A stretch of DNA of 19,331 nucleotides from DAITMV01 sp046318595 (GTDB lineage: Bacteria; Pseudomonadota; Gammaproteobacteria; Burkholderiales; Burkholderiaceae_B), in the NCBI GenBank assembly GCA_046318595.1, contig JBKCTV010000072.1:1-19331 (forward strand), read 5' to 3'. A model generated the notes under the pieces. The model was not told where the DNA came from. It saw only the letters and a list, made by a program, of their open reading frames with translations, and made no database searches. This document shows, in pieces, positions 7,429 through 14,753 of this stretch. The translations under genes were made by a program, and so were the position numbers. The stretch's first letter is position 1, and the number at the start of each line of letters is the position of its first letter.

Positions 7429-8865
7429 TCAGCCCTGACGAAGTAGAAATGCATCGATCGCCTGCGCTGCCTCGCGCCCTTCGCGAATCGCCCACACCAC
7501 CAGCGACTGCCCACGGCGCATATCACCGGCCGCAAACACTTTGGCGACGTTGGTCGCGTACGCCCGCGTACCCTCCGTACCCGCTTGCGCATTGCCACGA
7601 CCATCGCGCGCCACCTGCAGGGCATTCAGCAGATCGGCCCGCGGACTGGTAAAGCCCATGGCGAACAGCACCAGACCAGCGGCGATTTCGAATTCGGAGC
7701 CGGGCACTTCCCGCATGCGCAACTGACCGCTGGCGGCATCGCCAACCCACTCCACACGCGCACACAACGCCGCCCGAACACGGCCAGCGCCGTCATCGAC
7801 GAACCGTTTCGTCGTGATGGCCCAGTCGCGTCGCACGCCCTCCTCGTGCGACGACGAGGTCCGCAACCTCATTGGCCAGTAAGGCCAGGTCAACGCTTTG
7901 TTTTCCTGCGCGGGGGGCTGCGGCATCAGCTCGATTTGCGTAACCTGCCGCGCACCTTGGCGGTTGGACGTGCCAACACAGTCCGAGCCGGTATCGCCGC
8001 CACCGATCACCAGCACATCTTTGCCTGCGGCGCTGATTTGTCCCGCCACCGCCTGTCCGGCTATCTGACGGTTTTGCTGCGACAAAAAATCCATGGCAAA
8101 ATGCACGCCCTGCAAGTCGCGGCCCGGCACGGCCAAGTCACGCGGCTGCTCGGCCCCCCCCGCCAGCAGCACTGCGTCGAACGGTGCCAGAACTGCGGCG
8201 GCAGTCGAGTCATCCCCCAGGTAAACCCCAAGGCGAAACTCGACGCCTTCGGCACGCATCTGCTCGATGCGACGCTCGATATGCGTTTTTTCGAGTTTGA
8301 AATCTGGAATCCCGTAACGCAACAAGCCACCAGGCTGTTCGTTTTTCTCGAAAACCGTCACGGCATGGCCTATGCGCGCCAATTGCTGGGCGGCAGCCAA
8401 CCCCGTTGGGCCCGACCCGATCACCGCCACCCGTTTGCCGGTCAGCGCCATCGGCGGCTGCGGCGCAACCCAGCCCATTTCCCAGCCCTTGTCGATGATC
8501 GCACGCTCGATCGATTTGATACCGACTGGTTCATCGATCAGCCCCAGCGTACAAGCGGTTTCGCAAGGCGCAGGGCAGATACGCCCTGTGAACTCCGGAA
8601 AATTATTGGTGGCGTGCAGCACGTCGAGCGCCTTGCGCCAATCTCGCTGGTACACCAGGTCGTTAAAGTCGGGAATGATGTTGTTGACCGGGCACCCGGT
8701 GTTGCAAAAAGGAATGCCGCAGTCCATGCAGCGTGCCCCTTGTACCTGTGCATGATCATCAGGCAGACACAGTACGAACTCACGATAATGACGCACACGC
8801 TCGGCTACGGGCAAAGCCGCTTCCTGCAGACGTTGATGTTCCAGAAAACCGCTAATTTTACCCAT
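7429..8865 (-). CDS. gltD: Glutamate synthase (NADPH) small subunit
   Basis: This 478-residue flavoprotein takes electrons from NADPH and passes them to the large subunit GltB for ammonia assimilation. The N-terminal Fe-S region has Cys at 46, 49, 54 and 58 (CMDCGIPFCNTGC) and at 97, 101 and 105 (CPAPCETAC). The FAD-binding Rossmann motif VIGSGPTG is at about 148-155 and the NADPH-binding GGGDTG at 288-293. The C-terminal AAGDMRRGQSLVVWAI is typical. ATG 8865 gives the canonical MGKISGFLEHQR, with AGGG about 9 bases upstream. It appears complete. The usual partner gltB is not upstream; a glycosyltransferase gene ends 77 bases before it. A GltD-like subunit serving another enzyme cannot be excluded, but overall similarity favours true GltD. 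Confidence 0.93.
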   Translation of the reverse strand: MGKISGFLEHQRLQEAALPVAERVRHYREFVLCLPDDHAQVQGARCMDCGIPFCNTGCPVNNIIPDFNDLVYQRDWRKALDVLHATNNFPEFTGRICPAPCETACTLGLIDEPVGIKSIERAIIDKGWEMGWVAPQPPMALTGKRVAVIGSGPTGLAAAQQLARIGHAVTVFEKNEQPGGLLRYGIPDFKLEKTHIERRIEQMRAEGVEFRLGVYLGDDSTAAAVLAPFDAVLLAGGAEQPRDLAVPGRDLQGVHFAMDFLSQQNRQIAGQAVAGQISAAGKDVLVIGGGDTGSDCVGTSNRQGARQVTQIELMPQPPAQENKALTWPYWPMRLRTSSSHEEGVRRDWAITTKRFVDDGAGRVRAALCARVEWVGDAASGQLRMREVPGSEFEIAAGLVLFAMGFTSPRADLLNALQVARDGRGNAQAGTEGTRAYATNVAKVFAAGDMRRGQSLVVWAIREGREAAQAIDAFLLRQG

Positions 8866-8942
8866 CGAGTACGACCCTTCGCTGATGCGGTTCTACGCCT
8901 TTTGTATCGCGAACGGTGCATTCATGCAAGCGCTTGCTCGGA

Positions 8943-10040
8943 TTACTTGAACAACAAAAATCGCCCCGGCACGACATAGCGTATGGGCGAGCACCAGTGA
9001 AAAGTCACAAGTCTGGCATAAATGACGGCGTATAAAAGCCCGGCAATCAAAAACCCCAAAATGCACAACTGACTACTGCGGTAAAAGCAAACCGCACATA
9101 CTACTGGCAGCAACGCGTAAGCCCAACCCATCGGTGCCACGAAAGAATTACGATAAACCGGGGGCAACTTGCGAAAGATTTTGGCTGAAACACGGCGTTT
9201 GACGAGGCTGTGCAAATGCAATCGGTCAGGCATGCCCGGATTCAGCTTTCGGTGCCTGCGCCGAGCGATCGAGAACAAAGTCTCCAATACCGGATAACCG
9301 AGCACCAGCAAGGCGGCGAACGGCGATACCTCCGGATTACGGGCAATCAGCATGATCGCGATCCAGCCGACATAAAAGCCGATGAAATAAGCGCCACCAT
9401 CCCCCAGAAATAATTTTCCTAATGGAAAATTGACGCACAGAAAGCCCAAGACGGCCGCAAACCCCAGAGCGCATAACACGACCAGCGGCTGATCACCGCT
9501 GAAATAAGCCACCATTCCCAGGCCCGTCAACATCAACATGACGGCACCGGATGCCAGCCCATTGAAACCATCGATGATGTTCACGGCATTCGACAAACCC
9601 GACACGGCAAAAGAGGTCAAGACCAGACTGACCGGCGCCATGCCAAGCAGTGCCGTTTCCCAGCCCCCCAAACCCAGTCGCCTAATACCATAACCCGTCA
9701 AACCCACCGCCAACGCACCGGTAACAGCAGTCGCCACCAACCTGGCCGGCACACCGACGCGCTTGGTCAAGTCTTCGAGCAGACCCATGCCGAATGCAGG
9801 CAATCCCGCCAAAAGCATCATAGCCAGCAGACCGGCCGCTTCGCCCTCGATGAGGACGACAGCAGCCCACAGCGCCGAGTAAATACCCAAGCCGCCGACG
9901 CGGGGCGTAGGCGAGGTATGGGACTTTTGGATACCGGCAGTGCTATCGATGCTGAATCGTCCATGCCAGCCCTTGGTAAAGACGATTCCCAGGCTCAGCA
10001 AAAAGGACAGCCCTGCGATGGTAAAAATTGAAATCCACAT
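8943..10040 (-). CDS. WecA/MraY-family polyprenyl-phosphate sugar-1-phosphate transferase
   Basis: This 365-residue polytopic membrane protein has about 10-11 hydrophobic segments. Family motifs are PTPRVGG (44-50), LLEDLTKR around 87-94 (ED where WecA and MraY have DD), NAVNIIDGFNGL (151-162), FLGDGGA (211-217), and the basic cytoplasmic loop PDRLHLHSLVKRR near 271-283. The family moves a sugar-1-phosphate from a UDP-sugar to undecaprenyl phosphate, starting a lipid-linked glycan. The HLHSL loop and the absence of a peptidoglycan context favour an O-antigen, exopolysaccharide or enterobacterial-antigen type role over MraY. The sugar cannot be read from the sequence. It lies 73 bases downstream of the Wzz-like gene on the same strand, which fits a polysaccharide function. 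The start has only a weak AGG upstream. Confidence 0.88.
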   Translation of the reverse strand: MWISIFTIAGLSFLLSLGIVFTKGWHGRFSIDSTAGIQKSHTSPTPRVGGLGIYSALWAAVVLIEGEAAGLLAMMLLAGLPAFGMGLLEDLTKRVGVPARLVATAVTGALAVGLTGYGIRRLGLGGWETALLGMAPVSLVLTSFAVSGLSNAVNIIDGFNGLASGAVMLMLTGLGMVAYFSGDQPLVVLCALGFAAVLGFLCVNFPLGKLFLGDGGAYFIGFYVGWIAIMLIARNPEVSPFAALLVLGYPVLETLFSIARRRHRKLNPGMPDRLHLHSLVKRRVSAKIFRKLPPVYRNSFVAPMGWAYALLPVVCAVCFYRSSQLCILGFLIAGLLYAVIYARLVTFHWCSPIRYVVPGRFLLFK

Positions 10041-10113
10041 AATTAGCCTATTCTAAGGGCAAATACACGCATTTGACGGGATCAGGACAGCCTCCCGATT
10101 GCGAAACGAAGCG

Positions 10114-11307
10114 TCAGGCTTTTAAGGACCATGCCCGCTTTAGGCTTGTCCAGGCGAGCGCCGATGCCTGATCGGTAGCGGTTTTTTTCAGGAAACGTCT
10201 CAACACAGCAATGAGGATGCCCAAGATCAAGCCACCAACCAGTCCGCCCAACAACATCAGCAATCGCTTGGGTTTGGACTTGCGCTCCGGCACCAAAGCC
10301 ACATCCAGTTGCTGCAGCAGAGGCCCCTCGCGGGCCTCGTCGACTTTGGCAAGCTCGAACTGACGAACCAAGGCATCCATGATCGCCTCCTGATACTTCA
10401 GTTCACGGTAGGCACGGACCGTTTCGACACCTTTGAAGCCTTGCTCGCTTTGTCCAGAGCCCGACTCCAGCTTGTTTAACTGCGCGCGCAACTGGGCAAT
10501 TTCGGCCGATAAGCGCTGCACCTCGACATTTTGCGTAGTGGCGAAGGTTCGCATAGCGCCAAGCTGAACTTCACGTTGCGCGATCTGCGACCGCAATTCG
10601 ACCGTTGCGCGGATCGCGCCCTGCGCCTGAGCATCGAGGCTCAAAACACCGGATCGCTCTTGCATGTCGCGCAGCCTCACTTCCGCCAGAGCCACGCGGT
10701 CGCGGACCAGATTGAGCTGTTGCTCAAGGAACATTCTGCGCTGCTGCGCTTCGGTCACGGCAAGACGCGCCAATACTTTACGCAGCTCTTCGATATGGGC
10801 GTTCGCCAACGCCGCTGCAAAGCTCGGATCGGGATCGTCGACTTCAATGGAAATCAAACCGGTTTTTTTATCGCTTATGACCCTGACTTTGGCGGTCAGG
10901 CGCGCTTTCGCCTCAGTCAAAGTCTTCACGTCGAAATGTTCTTTCAACTTGAAGCGCGTCACGAGCGCATTTTTGATCGAATCGCTTTTCAGAAAGGCAG
11001 AATAAAGCTCATCGGGGCTTTTGACGCCTGCCGCTGCCCCCGCCAGACCACCCAGCGCACCCAGATTCGAGAGCGCCGCGGTTGCCGCGCTTTGCTGCTG
11101 CTGTGGCGGAAGCATCACGGTCCGGGCAGTAAAGATCGGCGTTATGACAAAAGACAGCGCCACCAGGAAAGCAGCGACCAGAAGCGGCGTGAAAAACAGA
11201 ATCCATTTTTCTTCGCCCAGCGCAATCATGATGTCCAGCAACGATGATTCTTGCTGTGACTCTTGTGGTCCAGATACAACTGCATCTGTGGAAACGGTGT
11301 CAGGCAT
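10114..11307 (-). CDS. Wzz-type polysaccharide chain-length determinant
   Basis: This 397-residue inner-membrane protein has the Wzz layout. The cytoplasmic N-terminus is short. TM1 is at about 35-56 (WILFFTPLLVAAFLVALSF), and a large periplasmic part with long heptad-like helices rich in Glu, Arg, Leu and Gln follows. After a basic, Pro-containing stretch (ERKSKPKR), TM2 lies at about 349-369. No Walker motif is present, so it is not a tyrosine-autokinase fusion. Such proteins set the modal length of O-antigen or other Wzy-made polymers. The frame stays open to an ATG at 11412, but the extra 35 residues are Arg-rich and a good promoter lies inside them (11379-11406), so ATG 11307 is chosen. 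The next gene downstream is the initiating transferase. Confidence 0.88.
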   Translation of the reverse strand: MPDTVSTDAVVSGPQESQQESSLLDIMIALGEEKWILFFTPLLVAAFLVALSFVITPIFTARTVMLPPQQQQSAATAALSNLGALGGLAGAAAGVKSPDELYSAFLKSDSIKNALVTRFKLKEHFDVKTLTEAKARLTAKVRVISDKKTGLISIEVDDPDPSFAAALANAHIEELRKVLARLAVTEAQQRRMFLEQQLNLVRDRVALAEVRLRDMQERSGVLSLDAQAQGAIRATVELRSQIAQREVQLGAMRTFATTQNVEVQRLSAEIAQLRAQLNKLESGSGQSEQGFKGVETVRAYRELKYQEAIMDALVRQFELAKVDEAREGPLLQQLDVALVPERKSKPKRLLMLLGGLVGGLILGILIAVLRRFLKKTATDQASALAWTSLKRAWSLKA

Positions 11308-11335
11308 GGCAGAGGCTATTCGAGGGCGATTCAAA

Positions 11336-11364
11336 CGGCCCCGATATGATTCACTTCGGGCCCG
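11336..11364 (-). promoter_or_regulatory. Hairpin in the predicted wzz leader
   Basis: The nine-base arms CGGCCCCGA (11336-11344) and TCGGGCCCG (11356-11364) pair with one mismatch around an 11-base loop. The element falls between the predicted transcription start (about 11372) and the Wzz start codon (11307), so it would be part of the mRNA leader. It could affect message stability or translation. No T-run follows, which argues against a terminator. Confidence 0.4.
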
Positions 11365-11378
11365 CAAACGAGGACACG

Positions 11379-11406
11379 ATTGTACCGCACAGACCTGCAA
11401 AATCAA
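11379..11406 (-). promoter_or_regulatory. Probable sigma-70 promoter for the Wzz-like gene
   Basis: In the minus strand, -35 TTGATT (11401-11406) and -10 TACAAT (11379-11384) are separated by 16 bases, four and five matches to consensus respectively. Transcription would start near 11372, leaving a leader of about 65 bases before ATG 11307. This arrangement supports the shorter Wzz start and suggests the polysaccharide genes can be transcribed independently of the heptose kinase upstream. Confidence 0.5.
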
Positions 11407-11448
11407 AGACATTCCAGCTTTCGAAAAAGGTATGGCCGGACACCGCGG

Positions 11449-12414
11449 TCAACCCGGCTCGTCCTTGGCCAACTCCTGGCGCAGCTCTTCGACCGTGACG
11501 GTAGCGGTTCCCAGCTTGCCGACCACGATACCGGCCGCCCGGTTGGCGATATGCATGGCTTGCGGCATCGGCAAGCCTTTGCCGAGCATCACAGCCAATG
11601 CGGCGATGACGGTATCGCCCGCCCCTGAAACATCGAAGACTTCTTTTGCATACGCACGGTCGTGGACCACCGTTTGCTGGCCGAACAGACTCATACCCGC
11701 CTCCGAACGCGTCACCAGCAAGTAGTCGACCGCCAGGCGCTGCCGCCAGTCTGCCGCCTTGCGCTCGAGTTCAGCATCGGTTTCCCAACGCCCGGCGAGC
11801 TCGCGAAACTCGTTGGCGTTCGGAGTAATCGCCGTGGCGCGACTGTATTTTTCGTAATCGTCCCCTTTGGGGTCGATCAGCACCGGCTTTCGATTGCGCC
11901 GCGCCAGCTCGATCATAGTCGTTATATGTTCGAGGCTGCCCTTGCCATAATCGGACACTATCACCACGTCCGCCAGCACCAAATGCCGACGAAAATGATC
12001 GAGCATGGCCTGGCGCGCGGCCACGCTCGGCGGTTTCTCGAAATCAATGCGCAGCAGTTGCTGTTGCTGGCCGATGACACGCAGCTTGACGATCGTCGGG
12101 AAATCCGGCTCGCAAACCATGTCGTGACGGATGTGCCTACCGTCGAGCAAACCGTTCAACTGACTGGCAGGCTCATCCGTACCGGTCACGCCGATTAAAG
12201 TCGCACGCGCGCCCAGGGAAACGACATTCAATGCGACGTTAGCCGCGCCACCCAGACGATGCTCGGCATGATCAATTTTGACGATGGGCACCGGGGCTTC
12301 CGGAGAAATTCGTTTGGCATCACCAAACCAGTAACGGTCCAGCATGACATCGCCCACCACCAAAACATGCGGCGAAACAGCAGAAGAAAAAAATGCCTGG
12401 GAAATGGAATTCAT
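11449..12414 (-). CDS. hldA: D-glycero-beta-D-manno-heptose-7-phosphate kinase
   Basis: This 321-residue PfkB/ribokinase-fold sugar kinase adds phosphate at C1 of D-glycero-D-manno-heptose 7-phosphate on the way to ADP-heptose for the LPS inner core. Matching features are VVGDVMLDRYWFGDAKRISPEAPVP (19-43, with its anchor residues), HRLGGAANVALN (52-63), the nucleotide-site region PNANEF (198-203), and the catalytic/anion-hole motif DVSGAGD (261-267). Only the kinase domain is present. The adenylyltransferase half of E. coli HldE (RfaE) is missing and should be encoded elsewhere as hldC, which is usual in betaproteobacteria. ATG 12414 is preferred over an in-frame TTG at 12447, although neither has a clear ribosome binding site. 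The gene is also called rfaE1. Confidence 0.93.
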   Translation of the reverse strand: MNSISQAFFSSAVSPHVLVVGDVMLDRYWFGDAKRISPEAPVPIVKIDHAEHRLGGAANVALNVVSLGARATLIGVTGTDEPASQLNGLLDGRHIRHDMVCEPDFPTIVKLRVIGQQQQLLRIDFEKPPSVAARQAMLDHFRRHLVLADVVIVSDYGKGSLEHITTMIELARRNRKPVLIDPKGDDYEKYSRATAITPNANEFRELAGRWETDAELERKAADWRQRLAVDYLLVTRSEAGMSLFGQQTVVHDRAYAKEVFDVSGAGDTVIAALAVMLGKGLPMPQAMHIANRAAGIVVGKLGTATVTVEELRQELAKDEPG

Positions 12415-12477
12415 GGCGGTCGACAGCGTAAGCTTGCGCTGCGCCAATTCAATAAAACGAAATTATGCCTGATACGG

Positions 12478-12497
12478 AAAAACCCGCTGCGGCGATG
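12478..12497 (-). terminator. Weak candidate terminator after tRNA-Thr
   Basis: In the minus strand a small CCGC/GCGG palindrome is followed directly by a run of five T, about 85 bases downstream of the tRNA 3' end and upstream of the heptose kinase. The stem is very short and needs an open loop, so it is at best a weak terminator of the sspA-sspB-tRNA unit. Confidence 0.25.
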
Positions 12498-12578
12498 TTC
12501 TCAAGTGCAACACTGCCGCCATTCGGAAAAATCAAGGCTGACACAGACTGCCCGAACTGGAGCCCTCAAGAGGCTGAT

Positions 12579-12654
<76 letters not shown>

Positions 12655-12666
12655 CGCTGGTGCTTG

Positions 12667-13245
12667 CTATTTTACTCTAGTAAGACGCGGTTTTCCGCGC
12701 GCCCCCCCGCTTGGTTTGGACGGTGTCGGATCATCGTCGCGGCCTGACCCATCAACCGTCGAAACGGCACTCCCCGGTTTGGACTTCACCGACGACAGGA
12801 TCGGCCCGGCGGGTGCGGTGCTGCGCAGATTCGCAATCGGCGCGGAACTCTGCGGTTTTTCCTCATCGGCACGCTCGATCATTTCTGGCATCCCCAGATT
12901 GGCCGGAACCATTTCCTGAGTCGACCGAGGACTCCGGTTGACATCGAACGCCATACCGTTGCCAGTTTCGCGGGCATAGACCGCCATGACGTTTTCGATC
13001 GGGATCAACAGTTCGCGCGCGCGGCCGCCAAAACGTGCCTGAAACTCGATGACATCGTTACCGATGAGTAAATGATGTGTGGCAACGGTAGAAACATTCA
13101 GTACGATTTCGTCGTTTTTGACGAACTCGCGCGGCACCTGAGTAGACTCGTCAACGAATACCGCGAGATGCGGCGTGTATTGATTATCGATGCACCATTC
13201 GTAAATGGCGCGAATCAAATAGGGTTTGGTAGAGTTGTTGATCAC
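12667..13245 (-). CDS. sspB: ClpXP protease specificity-enhancing factor SspB
   Basis: This 192-residue adaptor binds ssrA-tagged proteins and tethers them to ClpX for degradation. The N-terminal domain (about 1-110) carries the recognisable STKPYLIRAIYEWCIDN, TPHLAVFVD and RFGGRARELLIPIENVMAVYARE. A long disordered linker rich in Pro, Ser and Ala follows. The basic C-terminal tail, GKPRLTRVK, matches the ClpX-docking XB motif. The start codon is GTG (13243-13245), because the nearby ATG is out of frame. AAAGGTG just upstream supports it. Its start is 27 bases after the sspA stop, forming the usual sspA-sspB operon. Confidence 0.95.
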   Translation of the reverse strand: MINNSTKPYLIRAIYEWCIDNQYTPHLAVFVDESTQVPREFVKNDEIVLNVSTVATHHLLIGNDVIEFQARFGGRARELLIPIENVMAVYARETGNGMAFDVNRSPRSTQEMVPANLGMPEMIERADEEKPQSSAPIANLRSTAPAGPILSSVKSKPGSAVSTVDGSGRDDDPTPSKPSGGARGKPRLTRVK

Positions 13246-13272
13246 GCATCACCTTTTGAAAACAATCATCGA

Positions 13273-13875
13273 TCAGCGACGCATTACCTTCTCGGAAGGC
13301 GTCAGCGCCTCGATAAACGCAGGTTTTGAAAAAATCCGTTCAGCGTACTTCATCAATGGCGCAGCGGTTTTGGAGAGCTCGATGCCGTAATGGTCGAGTC
13401 GCCATAATAATGGCGCCAAAGCCACGTCGAGCATCGAAAACTCTTCGCCCAGCATAAACTTGTTTTTAATGAAAATAGGCGACAACTGAGTAAGCTGCTC
13501 GCGCATGGATTGCCGCGCCTTATCCATTGCCTTGGGATTACCAGCTTTTTCCAAAACGCAAACGTGTGCGAACAGCTCCCGTTCGAAGTTGAACAGGAAC
13601 AACCGGGCGCGGGCGCGCATAATCGGATCGGCAGGCATCAGTTGTGGATGGGGAAAACGCTCGTCGATATACTCGTTGATGATATTCGATTCGTACAGGA
13701 TCAGATCGCGTTCGACCAGAATCGGGACTTGTCCATACGGCGTCATGACTGCCAAGTCGTCGGGTTTATTGTAAAGATCGACATCTTTGATTTCGAAATC
13801 CATACCTTTTTCGAACAGCACGAAGCGACAGCGCTGAGAAAAGGGGCAGGTCGTTCCCGAGTACAAAACCATCAT
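13273..13875 (-). CDS. sspA: Stringent starvation protein A
   Basis: This 200-residue protein has the glutathione-S-transferase fold. The N-terminal thioredoxin-like half shows YSGTTCPFSQRCRFVLFEKG and the cis-Pro region GQVPILVERDLILYESNIINEYIDERFPHP. The C-terminal half is helical (LLWRLDHYGIEL). SspA binds RNA polymerase holoenzyme and adjusts transcription in starvation and acid stress; it lacks GST activity in studied cases. The start ATGATG at 13875 has AAGG upstream, at a slightly long spacing. sspB follows directly. The petC stop lies 57 bases upstream with a terminator in between, so a promoter must lie inside that gap or in the 3' part of petC. Confidence 0.95.
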   Translation of the reverse strand: MMVLYSGTTCPFSQRCRFVLFEKGMDFEIKDVDLYNKPDDLAVMTPYGQVPILVERDLILYESNIINEYIDERFPHPQLMPADPIMRARARLFLFNFERELFAHVCVLEKAGNPKAMDKARQSMREQLTQLSPIFIKNKFMLGEEFSMLDVALAPLLWRLDHYGIELSKTAAPLMKYAERIFSKPAFIEALTPSEKVMRR

Positions 13876-13892
13876 GGTTGAATTTACCTTAC

Positions 13893-13916
13893 AAGAAAAG
13901 CCGACATTAGGCCGGC
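13893..13916 (-). terminator. Intrinsic terminator of petABC
   Basis: In the minus strand GCCGGC-CTAAT-GTCGGC forms a six-pair stem (one G-U pair) with a five-base loop, followed by TTTTCTT. It begins 17 bases after the petC stop and ends 18 bases before the sspA start. A second small hairpin (13919-13932, GAGAG/CTCTC) sits just ahead of it. The combination is a credible rho-independent terminator separating the bc1 operon from sspAB. Confidence 0.65.
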
Positions 13917-13932
13917 CCGAGAGTAGCCTCTC

Positions 13933-14727
13933 TTATTTAACGTCTTTCCAGTAAAGCGTGCTCAGACGCCAGCTTATGAGCGTAAAAAGCATCAGGAAAA
14001 TCAAGACCACCACGCCCCAGGCGATTCGTTTTTGTTTAACGGGTTCACTGACGTAAGACAGAAACGACACCAGATCGGTGACGGCAGAATCGAACTCTGC
14101 CGGCTTCATAGTACCAGGGACGACCGTCTCAAACTTTTCGAAAACGTGCGTAATCTTGCTGGGGTCGTGTGGGTCTTTGCGTTCGGCGAAAATAGCCCGG
14201 TTTTGACCCTGCAACTCCCAAAGCACATGCGGCATGCCGACGTTTGGAAAAACGAGGTTGTTCCAGCCTGTCGCACGGGTATCGTCGCGATAATAGGAAC
14301 GCAAATAGGAATACAAGTAATCGGCGCCGGAACCGGCTTCCGACGACTTGGCACGAACGATGACCGACAAATCGGGCGGCGCCGCGCCGAACCATTCCTT
14401 ACCATCTAGCGGATCGAGCGCGGTTTTCATGGTTTCGCCGACTTTATCAGTTGCGAAGAGCAAATTCTGCTTGATCTGTGCATCGGACAAGCCGATATCG
14501 TGCAACCGGTTATAACGCATCATGGCCGCACCATGACAATTCAGACAATAATTGACGAATAGCCTAGCGCCCCGCTGCAAGGCTGCCAGATCGTCGCTCC
14601 GATCGTCGACGCGCGACAAGGGATATGCCTCGCCAGACGAGGCACGGGCAACGCCGGGCAGCAGCACCGATGTGGTCGTCACCCCCAATGTCAGCGCGAA
14701 TACCCATAAAACGAACAGCTTTTTCAT
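13933..14727 (-). CDS. petC: Cytochrome c1 of the bc1 complex
   Basis: This 264-residue membrane-anchored c-type cytochrome carries electrons from the Rieske centre to soluble cytochrome c on the periplasmic face. It has a Sec signal peptide (about 1-30, ending VARAS), the heme-binding CLNCH (61-65), a likely axial Met165 in FPNVGMPHVL, and a C-terminal membrane anchor at about 235-253 followed by a short positive tail, RLSTLYWKDVK. It appears complete. ATG 14727 has AAGGAA about 7 bases upstream. It is the last gene of petA-petB-petC, 26 bases after petB. Confidence 0.97.
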   Translation of the reverse strand: MKKLFVLWVFALTLGVTTTSVLLPGVARASSGEAYPLSRVDDRSDDLAALQRGARLFVNYCLNCHGAAMMRYNRLHDIGLSDAQIKQNLLFATDKVGETMKTALDPLDGKEWFGAAPPDLSVIVRAKSSEAGSGADYLYSYLRSYYRDDTRATGWNNLVFPNVGMPHVLWELQGQNRAIFAERKDPHDPSKITHVFEKFETVVPGTMKPAEFDSAVTDLVSFLSYVSEPVKQKRIAWGVVVLIFLMLFTLISWRLSTLYWKDVK

Positions 14728-14753
14728 GCTAAGTTCCTTTTCCTTTCCGGTGC

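Noticed and set aside
7585..8979. A 464-codon plus-strand open frame opposite gltD.
   Set aside because: It lies antisense to an unmistakable gltD and has the His/Arg-rich composition typical of a shadow frame.
10531..11725. Long plus-strand frames opposite wzz and the heptose kinase.
   Set aside because: They are antisense to clear genes, with no ribosome binding site and no recognisable domain.
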